From assembly GCA_020025175.1 (NCBI GenBank), contig JAHHSM010000097.1, positions 1 to 6,498 on the forward strand: a stretch of DNA of 6,498 nucleotides, written 5' to 3'. Numbering within the stretch: position 1 is the first letter of the stretch; each line of letters begins with the position of its first letter. A model generated the notes under the pieces. That model saw only the letters and a list, made by a program, of their open reading frames with translations. It searched no databases and was not told the origin of the DNA. This document shows, piece by piece, positions 1-4,986 of this stretch. The translations under genes were made by a program, and so were the position numbers. The DNA comes from Oscillospiraceae bacterium (lineage in GTDB: Bacteria > Bacillota > Clostridia > Oscillospirales > Oscillospiraceae).

Positions 1-121
1 TATAGATATCTTTCTTTCCTTCTACTGTAGTATCTCTTAAAAATCCGTATCCATCCCCCATAATATCCAAAATTCCTCCAGCAATTGTAAGGTCATCTGA
101 ATTTTTAAAATGTTCCTCCAA
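1..121 (-). CDS. rho: Transcription termination factor Rho-like protein, N-terminal part only (C-terminus beyond window)
   Basis: The reverse strand encodes about 40 residues containing GGILDIMGDGYGFLRD followed by GKKDIY. This matches the start of the Rho RNA-binding cold-shock-like domain, which in the family reads roughly G-[VI]-L-E-I-x-x-D-G-[YF]-G-F-L-R, then D-[IV]-Y-[VI]-S. Rho is a hexameric RNA-dependent helicase that ends transcription; its ATPase part would lie to the left of the window. The 5' end is unclear. The frame stays open from a TAG at 224-226 but has no ATG or GTG. The TTG at 119-121 is the only usual start and lacks a clear ribosome binding site. Residues encoded just upstream (KKKNEIINILEEHF) resemble the helix that precedes this domain in Rho, so the reading frame may once have begun further out. 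Codons are strongly AT-rich (ATA, TTA, AGA, AAA), unlike the rest of the window. It could be an intact gene with an odd start, a truncated pseudogene or a contig-joining artefact. Confidence 0.55.
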   Translation of the reverse strand, partial: MEEHFKNSDDLTIAGGILDIMGDGYGFLRDTTVEGKKDIY

Positions 122-179
122 TATATTAATTATCTCATTTTTCTTTTTACATTTTAAAATAAGTAGAAAGAAGATACCT

Positions 180-208
180 ATTGTATATTTTTTAAAATAT
201 GCTACAAT
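180..208. promoter_or_regulatory. Overlapping divergent promoters between the Rho-like gene and the DegV gene
   Basis: On the plus strand a -35-like TTGTAT (181-186) is followed after 16 bases by TACAAT (203-208), preceded by TGC, which makes an extended -10. Read on the minus strand, the same block gives TTGTAG (207-202), 16 bases, then TACAAT (185-180). The outer six bases, ATTGTA and TACAAT, are inverted repeats, so each -35 lies on the other promoter's -10. Only one polymerase could occupy the site at a time. The plus promoter would give DegV a leader of about 70 bases. This is inferred from consensus matching alone. Confidence 0.45.
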
Positions 209-283
209 GAAAAAGCAAAATATCTATATTTTATATGTAGGATTACGTAGAATATAGGGTAGATTGAAATATGAGGGGAAACT

Positions 284-1177
284 ATGAAAAAAGTAGCTGT
301 CATTACGGATAGTAACAGTGGTATTACGCAGGCAGAGGGAAAAAAGTTAGGTATTGCGGTACTCCCAATGCCCTTTTTTATTAATGAAGAACTGTATTAT
401 GAAGATATCAACCTGACACAAGATGAGTTTTATCAGTTTCTTGAGCAGGGGGCGGATATCAAGACGTCGCAGCCCACACCGGATGCAGTGATGAGTTTGT
501 GGGACAAGGCGCTTGAAACATATGATGAAATTGTTTATATTCCCATGTCCAGTGGTTTAAGCGGCTCCTGTGCAACGGCGAAGATGCTGGCCCAAGACTA
601 TGGCGGTCGTGTTTGTGTTGTGGATAATCAGCGCATTTCCTGGTCTATGAAGCAGTCGGTGCTGGAAGCAATCGAATTGAGCCGCAAGGGATGCTCTGCA
701 GAGGAAATTCAGGAGATTTTGGAGCGCGATGCCTTGTTGGCGAGTATCTACATTGCAGTGGATACATTAAAATATTTGAAAAAGGGTGGCCGCGTAACGC
801 CGGCGGCGGCAGCGATTGCATCTGTTTTAAATATTAAACCCGTTCTCCAGATTCAGGGTGAAAAACTGGATGCTTTTGCAAAAGTGCGCGGTAAAAAGCA
901 GGCGAAGAAAACGATGATCGATGCTGTTGAAAAAGACATGAACGGGCGATTTGCAGGGGAAACAGTATATCTGCGTGTTGCGCATACCTGCTCCGATGAA
1001 GAGGGCAAGGCATGGCTGGAGGAATTAAAAGTACGTTTCCCAGGTTATGATATCTATATGGATCGTTTGGCTTTAAGCATTGCCTGTCATACCGGCCCGG
1101 GTGCATTGGGTGTGCTTTGCGCGCGTGAACTGCCTGAGTGCGGTCATATTGAATATACGCCATTGTCAGGATATTGA
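284..1177 (+). CDS. DegV family protein (fatty-acid-binding, FakB-like)
   Basis: The 297-residue product has the usual DegV length. Known family members bind a long-chain fatty acid between two domains; FakB proteins present it to the kinase FakA, giving acyl-phosphate for phospholipid synthesis. Visible family motifs are TDSNSGI (8-14), the ligand-carboxylate loop TSQPTP (61-66), SSGLSGS (89-95), DTLKYLKKGGRV (160-171) and the C-terminal HTGPGALG (269-276). There is no signal peptide or membrane segment, so it should be cytosolic. The ATG at 284 follows GAGGGG (273-278) at a five-base gap, and MKKVAVITDS is a typical DegV beginning. The gene is monocistronic here: it has its own promoter region at 180-208 and a hairpin terminator 7 bases after the stop. 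No FakA (DAK-like) gene lies nearby, so its kinase partner, if any, is elsewhere. Lipid specificity cannot be read from the sequence. Confidence 0.93.
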   Translation: MKKVAVITDSNSGITQAEGKKLGIAVLPMPFFINEELYYEDINLTQDEFYQFLEQGADIKTSQPTPDAVMSLWDKALETYDEIVYIPMSSGLSGSCATAKMLAQDYGGRVCVVDNQRISWSMKQSVLEAIELSRKGCSAEEIQEILERDALLASIYIAVDTLKYLKKGGRVTPAAAAIASVLNIKPVLQIQGEKLDAFAKVRGKKQAKKTMIDAVEKDMNGRFAGETVYLRVAHTCSDEEGKAWLEELKVRFPGYDIYMDRLALSIACHTGPGALGVLCARELPECGHIEYTPLSGY

Positions 1178-1183
1178 TGGAAT

Positions 1184-1224
1184 CAAAATAAGCCGCCCTG
1201 CAAAATGCAGGGCGGCTTATTTTG
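1184..1224. terminator. Bidirectional intrinsic terminator between DegV gene and bofA
   Basis: A perfect 19-bp inverted repeat (1184-1202 with 1206-1224) encloses a three-base AAA loop. The GC-rich core GCCGCCCTGCA is flanked by A-rich sequence on the left and TTATTTT on the right, so it reads as a terminator on both strands. It begins 6 bases after the DegV stop and ends 11 bases before the bofA stop (1236), separating two convergent units. Confidence 0.93.
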
Positions 1225-1235
1225 CATTTATGTAG

Positions 1236-1505
1236 TCATACTTGAAATACCCATTGCATCAAAACGAGCAATATGAGTCCGGGTAATCCCAGAATACCAA
1301 CAAGCAGTGCATTGAAAAAAGTAACTGCTATATGGATACCCAGTATAGGGCCGAACAGATCCAAGGCAATCAGGGAAAGAAGACCGATCACAGTATTTGC
1401 AATTACTTTAAAGGCTAGGCGCAGTGGGGAGGAAAATAATTTGGCAGCAACCAGCATGAGAAACAGAAATGCAATACCAATGAAAAACAGTTCGGCGAAG
1501 TTCAT
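1236..1505 (-). CDS. bofA: BofA-family pro-sigma-K processing inhibitor
   Basis: This 89-residue, very hydrophobic protein matches the size (about 87 residues) and pattern of the BofA family. Two membrane spans are apparent near residues 5-22 and 33-60, and the C-terminal stretch ends in the family signature FFNALLVGILGLPGLILL (63-80). In Bacillus, BofA sits in the mother-cell-derived outer forespore membrane and holds the protease SpoIVFB inactive until a forespore signal allows pro-sigma-K cleavage. The ATG at 1505 was chosen because MNFAELFFIG gives the normal family length; AGAAAGGATGG lies upstream with a somewhat long gap of about 12 bases. The frame is open further upstream, but that extension overlaps the preceding gene and has no family resemblance. 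The start is 25 bases after the DUF2508 stop, so the two genes are surely co-transcribed. Many Clostridia keep bofA although sigma-K control differs from Bacillus, so its exact role here is uncertain. Confidence 0.88.
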   Translation of the reverse strand: MNFAELFFIGIAFLFLMLVAAKLFSSPLRLAFKVIANTVIGLLSLIALDLFGPILGIHIAVTFFNALLVGILGLPGLILLVLMQWVFQV

Positions 1506-1530
1506 GACCCGGGAATGCCATCCTTTCTGG

Positions 1531-1791
1531 TTATTGGGATTTTGAGTGAATATACGGGGGAGCAGAAACTTCTCTACTCTCTTTGATGCGGTGAAGAAGA
1601 TAATTATAGCGGCACTGTAAAGCCTTGATCTCATAAACATAAGATTCAATCAGATCCGGATCATTTGTAAAATTAAAGCGATTATAGGCCTGCTCAATTT
1701 CGCAACGTGTGTGTGAAAGGGAATGCAGCAAATCATCAAGTTCGGTATCTGCAGATTTTCGTGTTTTGAAAAGTACTGTTTTTTCACCCAA
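1531..1791 (-). CDS. DUF2508 (YaaL-type) small protein
   Basis: The 86-residue product is soluble and mostly helical, and no biochemical function is established for the family. The diagnostic segment is residues 43-69, with NDPDLIESYVYEIKAL and then RYNYLLHRIKES. This matches the DUF2508/YaaL pattern of a D-x-x-L-I-[DE]-x-x-[IV]-Y-E core followed by a RYNYLL stretch. Translation starts at TTG (1791-1789): AAGGAG (1806-1801) sits nine bases upstream, whereas the GTG nearer the ribosome binding site is out of frame and soon meets TGA. In B. subtilis yaaL directly precedes bofA, and that pairing is kept here with a 25-base gap. The protein is therefore probably expressed together with BofA, but a sporulation role is only inferred from this linkage. 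Confidence 0.82.
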   Translation of the reverse strand: MGEKTVLFKTRKSADTELDDLLHSLSHTRCEIEQAYNRFNFTNDPDLIESYVYEIKALQCRYNYLLHRIKESREVSAPPYIHSKSQ

Positions 1792-1800
1792 AGCAGCTCA

Positions 1801-1806
1801 CTCCTT
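1801..1806 (-). promoter_or_regulatory. Ribosome binding site fixing the TTG start of the DUF2508 gene
   Basis: AAGGAG on the minus strand lies nine bases before the TTG at 1791. No in-frame ATG or GTG lies close by, so this site decides the non-ATG start. Confidence 0.7.
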
Positions 1807-1814
1807 GTATCTTT

Positions 1815-1842
1815 AGCTTATGTTCAGTTTGGACAAATATTC
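1815..1842 (-). promoter_or_regulatory. Possible sigma-E-like promoter of the DUF2508-bofA unit
   Basis: On the minus strand GAATATT (1842-1836) fits the sigma-E -35 pattern (about K-M-ATATT). After 13 bases, CATAAGCT (1822-1815) partly fits the -10 pattern CATACAnT. The B. subtilis bofA gene is, to my knowledge, expressed in the mother cell under sigma-E, which makes this plausible. The predicted transcript start would fall only a few bases before the ribosome binding site, which weakens the call. No good sigma-A alternative stands out; TATAGT at 1853-1848 lacks a fitting -35. Confidence 0.28.
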
Positions 1843-1860
1843 CAGTTACTATACATTCCT

Positions 1861-1888
1861 TTGAAAAGTTTAGAAAATATGTTACACT
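1861..1888 (+). promoter_or_regulatory. Sigma-A promoter of tadA
   Basis: TTGAAA (1861-1866) and TACACT (1883-1888) are separated by 16 bases, and TG one base before the -10 gives an extended -10 element. The arrangement copies the promoter of the DegV gene (TTGTAT, 16 bases, TGC-TACAAT). Transcription would start near 1895, giving a short leader containing the AAGGAG at 1907-1912. Confidence 0.6.
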
Positions 1889-1921
1889 GAATAAAATATT
1901 TATGGCAAGGAGCCTGTATTT

Positions 1922-2377
1922 ATGGAGCAGCAGGAAGTATACATGCGGCGAGCATTGGAACTGGCAATAGAAGCGGCACAGCATGGAGAGGTGCCGGTGG
2001 GATGTGTGATCGTTTTAGATGGGAAAATCATTGGTGAGGGACGTAATCGGCGAGAGGAAAAGCAGAGTACAGCCTCACATGCTGAAATGGAGGCGATTGC
2101 ACAGGCGAATGCGGCAGTGGGCAGCTGGCGGCTTTCAGATGCAGAGCTTTACGTTACACTGGAACCGTGCCCCATGTGTGCAGGAGCGATTATTAATGCA
2201 CGGATCGGGCGCGTATGGTATGGAGCACGCGATACAGCGATGGGGGCTGTGGGCGGTGTAATGAATCTGTTTGTGGAAAACTTTCCCAATTGTCCTGCGG
2301 CAATCGGTGGAGTTCTTGCAGAGGAGTGTGCTGGTGTGCTGCATGAATTTTTTGAAAATTTAAGGGGAAAAAGATGA
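1922..2377 (+). CDS. tadA: tRNA-specific adenosine deaminase TadA
   Basis: TadA converts adenosine-34 of tRNA-Arg(ACG) to inosine, allowing one tRNA to read CGU, CGC and CGA. The 151-residue length is normal. Zinc-dependent deaminase motifs are complete: HAE at 53-55 (H53 zinc ligand, E55 proton shuttle) and PCPMC at 82-86 (C83 and C86 zinc ligands). GEVPVGCVIV (22-31) and GARDTAMGAVGG (101-112) are typical of TadA rather than of cytidine or guanine deaminases. The ATG at 1922 has AAGGAG at 1907-1912 with a nine-base gap and a clear promoter just upstream. It is transcribed away from the DUF2508-bofA pair across a 130-base divergent region. In B. subtilis tadA is followed by the SRP RNA gene and dnaX; neither is present here. 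The gene appears to be a single-gene unit ending at the hairpin at 2479-2524. Confidence 0.95.
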   Translation: MEQQEVYMRRALELAIEAAQHGEVPVGCVIVLDGKIIGEGRNRREEKQSTASHAEMEAIAQANAAVGSWRLSDAELYVTLEPCPMCAGAIINARIGRVWYGARDTAMGAVGGVMNLFVENFPNCPAAIGGVLAEECAGVLHEFFENLRGKR

Positions 2378-2478
2378 AAATTTAATACTTTTGTAATAAT
2401 TTGTGCTTTGTTTTTTAATATTCTCCCTGTATGCTGATATTCAAGATAGAAATCTTCTTTTCATCAAATTCTTCCATC

Positions 2479-2524
2479 CAAAATAAAAAGCGAGAACGGG
2501 ACCCCGTTCTCGCTTTTTATTTTG
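2479..2524 (+). terminator. Strong intrinsic terminator downstream of tadA
   Basis: A perfect 21-bp inverted repeat (2479-2499 with 2504-2524) has the four-base loop GACC. The core GCGAGAACGG pairs with CCGTTCTCGC and is followed by TTTTTATTTT. The left arm is the matching A-rich run, so it would work in both directions. It isolates tadA from spoIID. The 101 bases between the tadA stop and the hairpin are T-rich, and I see no gene or structured RNA in them. Confidence 0.92.
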
Positions 2525-2544
2525 AGCAATACAGAGAAGGAAAA

Positions 2545-2573
2545 GCATCTTTTCTATGAAGAAAGAATATAGT
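2545..2573 (+). promoter_or_regulatory. Possible sigma-E-like promoter of spoIID
   Basis: GCATCTT (2545-2551) differs at one base from the sigma-E -35 pattern K-M-ATATT. AATATAGT (2566-2573), 14 bases later, matches about five of the seven fixed -10 positions of CATACAnT. In B. subtilis spoIID belongs to the sigma-E regulon. An alternative sigma-A -10, TATGAT (2573-2578), overlaps but has no good -35. This is consensus matching only. Confidence 0.33.
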
Positions 2574-2608
2574 ATGATGTAATCAAGATGAATTGATAGG
2601 AGAATAGA

Positions 2609-3610
2609 ATGAAACGTACAGTATTTACTGCCTGGATATTGGCAGCTGTCATATTTGCTTTGGGTTTTTTCAATATTGCAAAGCATGGTACATTTTCTCA
2701 TGAGACGCGCGTGGATATACCGGATCCGGGTATGTCTGACAGTGCGGTCATGATACGCGCAAAAATTGATGGCACTGTTCTGGAAATGAATATGGATGAA
2801 TATTTGCAAGGCGTACTGCGGGCGGAAATGCCTGCATCCTTTGAACAGGAGGCGTTGAAGGCGCAGGCGGTTGCTGCAAGAACGGAGACTTTTTATAAAA
2901 TAGAGAATGGTCCTTCCGGTAAACATCCGGAGGCAGATATTTGTAATGATATCAACTGCTGCCAAGCGTTTAAAACGGTGGAGGCTGCCCATGAGGCTTG
3001 GGGACAGGATGTGGAAAAGTATGATGCAAAGATTGCAACAGCTGTGAGAGAAACGGATGGAATGACGATCCTTTATGGGGACAAGCCCATTTTAGCCGCA
3101 TTTTTCTCTGCCGCCAGTGGGCAGACGAATCAATCAGGAGATGTTTGGCTTCAAAATCTGCCGTATTTGCAAAGTGTGGAGAGTCCGGAGGGAGAAGGAG
3201 AGGTTCCGAACTACTATAGTTTAAAAACTTTCACAGAGGAGGAATTCAAACAGATCCTGCTTGCGCAGTATCCCGAAGCAAAGTTGGAGGGCATTGCTGA
3301 AAAGTGGTTCGGTGAAGTGAAGAAAAATGATTCAGATATGGTGATTTCCATGAAAATCGGCGGCGTGGATATGAAGGGAACAAAACTGCGCGCCATGTTT
3401 TCTCTGCGCAGTGCGGCCTTTACCGTTTCAGCTGAGAAAGGAAATATCGTTTTCCATGTGACAGGATATGGACATGGTGTTGGCATGAGCCAATATGGTG
3501 CCAATGTGATGGCGAAGGAAGGCAAGAAATATCAGGAAATTTTGCAGTGGTATTATACGGGGGTGAACATTGGACCGTATACGCCGACAACCTTGGCAAA
3601 GCAGGGATGA
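2609..3610 (+). CDS. spoIID: Stage II sporulation protein D (SpoIID), lytic transglycosylase
   Basis: SpoIID cleaves peptidoglycan glycan strands that SpoIIP has stripped of stem peptides, helping the mother-cell membrane engulf the forespore. The 333-residue length fits (B. subtilis has about 343). Residues 7-24 form one membrane anchor (TAWILAAVIFALGFFNIA), followed by an extracytoplasmic SpoIID/LytB domain. The conserved core GVLRAEMPASF carries the predicted catalytic Glu73, and EALKAQAVAARTETFYK follows. A zinc-site-like cluster of H106, C112, C117 and C118 lies in the segment from HPEADIC to CCQAF; clostridial SpoIID is known to bind zinc in this region. The C-terminal hallmark YGHGVGMSQYGA spans 287-298. 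The ATG at 2609 follows AGGAG (2598-2602) with a six-base gap. The usual neighbours in many spore formers (murA upstream, spoIIQ and spoIIID downstream) are absent; a secreted pseudo-deacetylase gene follows 76 bases later. A paralogue of the main SpoIID is possible but less likely. Confidence 0.88.
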   Translation: MKRTVFTAWILAAVIFALGFFNIAKHGTFSHETRVDIPDPGMSDSAVMIRAKIDGTVLEMNMDEYLQGVLRAEMPASFEQEALKAQAVAARTETFYKIENGPSGKHPEADICNDINCCQAFKTVEAAHEAWGQDVEKYDAKIATAVRETDGMTILYGDKPILAAFFSAASGQTNQSGDVWLQNLPYLQSVESPEGEGEVPNYYSLKTFTEEEFKQILLAQYPEAKLEGIAEKWFGEVKKNDSDMVISMKIGGVDMKGTKLRAMFSLRSAAFTVSAEKGNIVFHVTGYGHGVGMSQYGANVMAKEGKKYQEILQWYYTGVNIGPYTPTTLAKQG

Positions 3611-3631
3611 TATGATAAAATAAAGCAAATT

Positions 3632-3637
3632 TATACT
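3632..3637 (+). promoter_or_regulatory. Isolated -10-like element before the NodB-like gene
   Basis: TATACT lies in the 76-base gap after spoIID, but no convincing -35 lies 16-18 bases upstream. There is also no hairpin terminator in the gap. The simplest reading is read-through from spoIID, perhaps with a weak additional promoter here. Confidence 0.22.
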
Positions 3638-3669
3638 GAGGTAATGCAGGAAAAAGAGAGAATAGCAGT

Positions 3670-3678
3670 GAGGGGGGG
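3670..3678 (+). promoter_or_regulatory. G-rich ribosome binding site that decides the start of the NodB-like gene
   Basis: GAGGGGGGG lies eight bases before ATG 3687. A GTG in the same frame at 3678-3680 uses the last G of this run, so it cannot be served by the same site. ATG 3687 is therefore preferred, and it also begins a clean signal peptide (MKRR...). Confidence 0.65.
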
Positions 3679-3686
3679 TGCTCTAT

Positions 3687-4817
3687 ATGAAACGGCGGAT
3701 AGGCGGATGCCTGATGTCTTTGTTATTGATTGCAACTTTTCTCGTCCCCCTGTTGGAAGTGCGCCCGTTGGCTGCAGATAATGTTTATTTTATTTCTGTA
3801 AATGATAATCTTTGCCCAATGAATGATGAAACGATGCCATTTTGGTCGGGGGGAGATCTCTATGTGCCCCATACTGTTTTTTCTTCGTACGATTTAGGGA
3901 TTACCTATTTTAAAACGAATGGTTCACAGAGCGCGCTGCTATATACCAGAGGAAAAATTTTGGAATTTGATCTTGTTAATGGCGGAGCGAATAATAAAGT
4001 AGGAACATATTATACAGCCAATGCGCTCTTAAAACAGGGTTATACCTACTTCCCGTTGGCTTTTGTCAGCAATTATTTTGGATTAAAACATTCTGTCATA
4101 AATACGGATTTAGTGCCGGTTGTGCGGATTTGCAGTGACAGTGTAGTTTTGTCGGACAGTCGGTTTGTTGATGCGGCATCAACGTTGATGGCGGCGCGAT
4201 ACAGCAGTTATCAGCAAAGTAAGAAACCACCGGTGATTTCTAAGCCGGATGCGATGCAGCCATCGCAAGAAGGCGAAGTGAAAGGTGAAACAGCAAATGC
4301 AAAGAAAAACGTGCATGTGACGCTTGGAATTCGCGCACAAAATCCTGAAACTGTTGGCAGAATGCTGGATACATTGGACTTTTACGGATACAAGGCAACT
4401 TTCTTTTTTGAGCCGGAAGGACTGGGGAGCTATGAAGATTTTCTTCGCCGGATTGTTGCCTCAGGGCATCGCATCGGGTTTGCCTCGGGCAGCAGCAGTA
4501 CTGCCCTGAAAAACGGCAATAAAATACTTCGGCACTGTACAGGCACCGTGACTCGCATGACGCTTTCTAATAACACAGCGGAGCTGTCACAGGCAGGCTA
4601 CGGCACATATACGCCCGCGTTATCGGAAAATAGCATGGGAGAAACACAGTCTGTACGGGCGAATCGGATGTTGAGCCGGCTTGAAAAAAGTAAAGGGAGT
4701 GTGCGTGTTTTGATGTGTGGCGATCCCGTGAGTGCAGATGTATTATCGGTGCTGTGTTCACGAATTCATGATGAGAATTATAGTGTCCATGCAGTGAATG
4801 AAGTGGACTGCCAGTAA
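3687..4817 (+). CDS. Secreted protein: copper-amine-oxidase-like N-domain plus catalytically dead NodB-like domain
   Basis: The 376-residue protein has three parts. Residues 1-30 are a Sec signal peptide (MKRR, then a hydrophobic core, with likely cleavage after LAA). Residues 32-172 resemble the copper-amine-oxidase N-terminal-like domain common in secreted clostridial wall proteins, with paired motifs GDLYVPHTVF (56-65) and GYTYFPLAFVSNYFGL (118-133). A charged, proline-containing linker (about 175-208) leads to a polysaccharide-deacetylase (NodB) fold at 209-376. Fold landmarks are VHVTLGI in the first strand, MLDTLDFYGYKATFFF (226-241), GHRIG (260-264), and a last strand and helix VRVLMCGD...SVHAVNEV. 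Catalytic features are missing. The TFDDG motif is TLGIR, the metal-binding H-x3-H after GHRIG is replaced by a serine-rich stretch, the R-P-P-Y motif is absent, and the late L-x-H is LMC. It probably acts extracellularly as a glycan-binding or scaffold protein, not an enzyme. Its position 76 bases after spoIID suggests a sporulation-wall role, which is unproven. Confidence 0.72.
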   Translation: MKRRIGGCLMSLLLIATFLVPLLEVRPLAADNVYFISVNDNLCPMNDETMPFWSGGDLYVPHTVFSSYDLGITYFKTNGSQSALLYTRGKILEFDLVNGGANNKVGTYYTANALLKQGYTYFPLAFVSNYFGLKHSVINTDLVPVVRICSDSVVLSDSRFVDAASTLMAARYSSYQQSKKPPVISKPDAMQPSQEGEVKGETANAKKNVHVTLGIRAQNPETVGRMLDTLDFYGYKATFFFEPEGLGSYEDFLRRIVASGHRIGFASGSSSTALKNGNKILRHCTGTVTRMTLSNNTAELSQAGYGTYTPALSENSMGETQSVRANRMLSRLEKSKGSVRVLMCGDPVSADVLSVLCSRIHDENYSVHAVNEVDCQ

Positions 4818-4870
4818 AGGGAAGTTTCGAGAAAGAATAAAAGCACCCTATTTTGCTGGAGGGGGTGGGA

Positions 4871-4910
4871 ATTCACAAATTGTTCAAGAAAAAGTTTGTA
4901 ATAGTTCGTA
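4871..4910 (+). promoter_or_regulatory. Direct-repeat array resembling PhoP/PhoB-type operator upstream of the response regulator
   Basis: Four related hexamers occur at 10-12-base spacing on one face of the helix: TTCACA (4872), TTCAAG (4883), TTTGTA (4895) and TTCGTA (4905). The first fits the TT-[ATC]-A-[CT]-A hexamer used by Bacillus PhoP, and an ~11-base period is typical for OmpR/PhoB-family dimers. The array covers the space where a -35 box would be and ends at the -10 TATAAT. Autoregulation by the downstream regulator is inferred; the later repeats are degenerate. Confidence 0.3.
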
Positions 4911-4914
4911 TAAT
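4909..4914 (+). promoter_or_regulatory. -10 element of the two-component operon
   Basis: A consensus TATAAT lies about 70 bases upstream of the regulator start. The positions 16-18 bases upstream hold A-rich sequence with no TTGACA-like box, and there is no TGn extension. A promoter lacking a -35 usually needs an activator, which fits the repeat array directly upstream. Confidence 0.4.
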
Positions 4915-4986
4915 ACACAGTAAGAATATCAAATAATGGGATTTGGCTACATAATGCGGCAATGAACATGGAAAGAAGTGTGGCAA

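Noticed and set aside
834..1163. Open frame on the minus strand, 109 codons
   Set aside because: It lies entirely antisense inside the DegV gene, and its translation is a low-complexity mix of His, Arg and Pro with no family resemblance.
1273..1545. Open frame on the plus strand, 90 codons
   Set aside because: It is antisense to bofA and the end of the DUF2508 gene, and its product shows no recognisable motif.
1506..1649. N-terminal extension of bofA by 48 codons
   Set aside because: The extension overlaps the DUF2508 gene, and its residues do not fit the family. Start 1505 gives the usual length, with a ribosome binding site in the short gap.
2354..2384. Nine-base direct repeat GAAAATTTA at 2354 and 2376
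   Set aside because: It is short and AT-rich, and it lies partly in the tadA coding end. No element boundary is associated with it, so chance is likely.
2378..2478. Possible SRP (4.5S) RNA gene after tadA, as in Bacillus
   Set aside because: The conserved SRP RNA features, such as a GGAAG-AGCAG-type domain IV and a long GC-rich hairpin, are absent. The region is simply T-rich.
2441..2992. Long open frame on the minus strand, 183 codons
   Set aside because: It runs through the terminator and antisense to spoIID, and its composition is typical of a shadow frame.
3678..3686. GTG start three codons before the chosen start of the NodB-like gene
   Set aside because: This GTG overlaps the G-run that serves as ribosome binding site. 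ATG 3687 has correct spacing and a normal signal peptide.
4837..4867. Possible terminator hairpin after the NodB-like gene (CACCC with GGGTG)
   Set aside because: The stem is only about five base pairs with a large loop, and no T-run follows.
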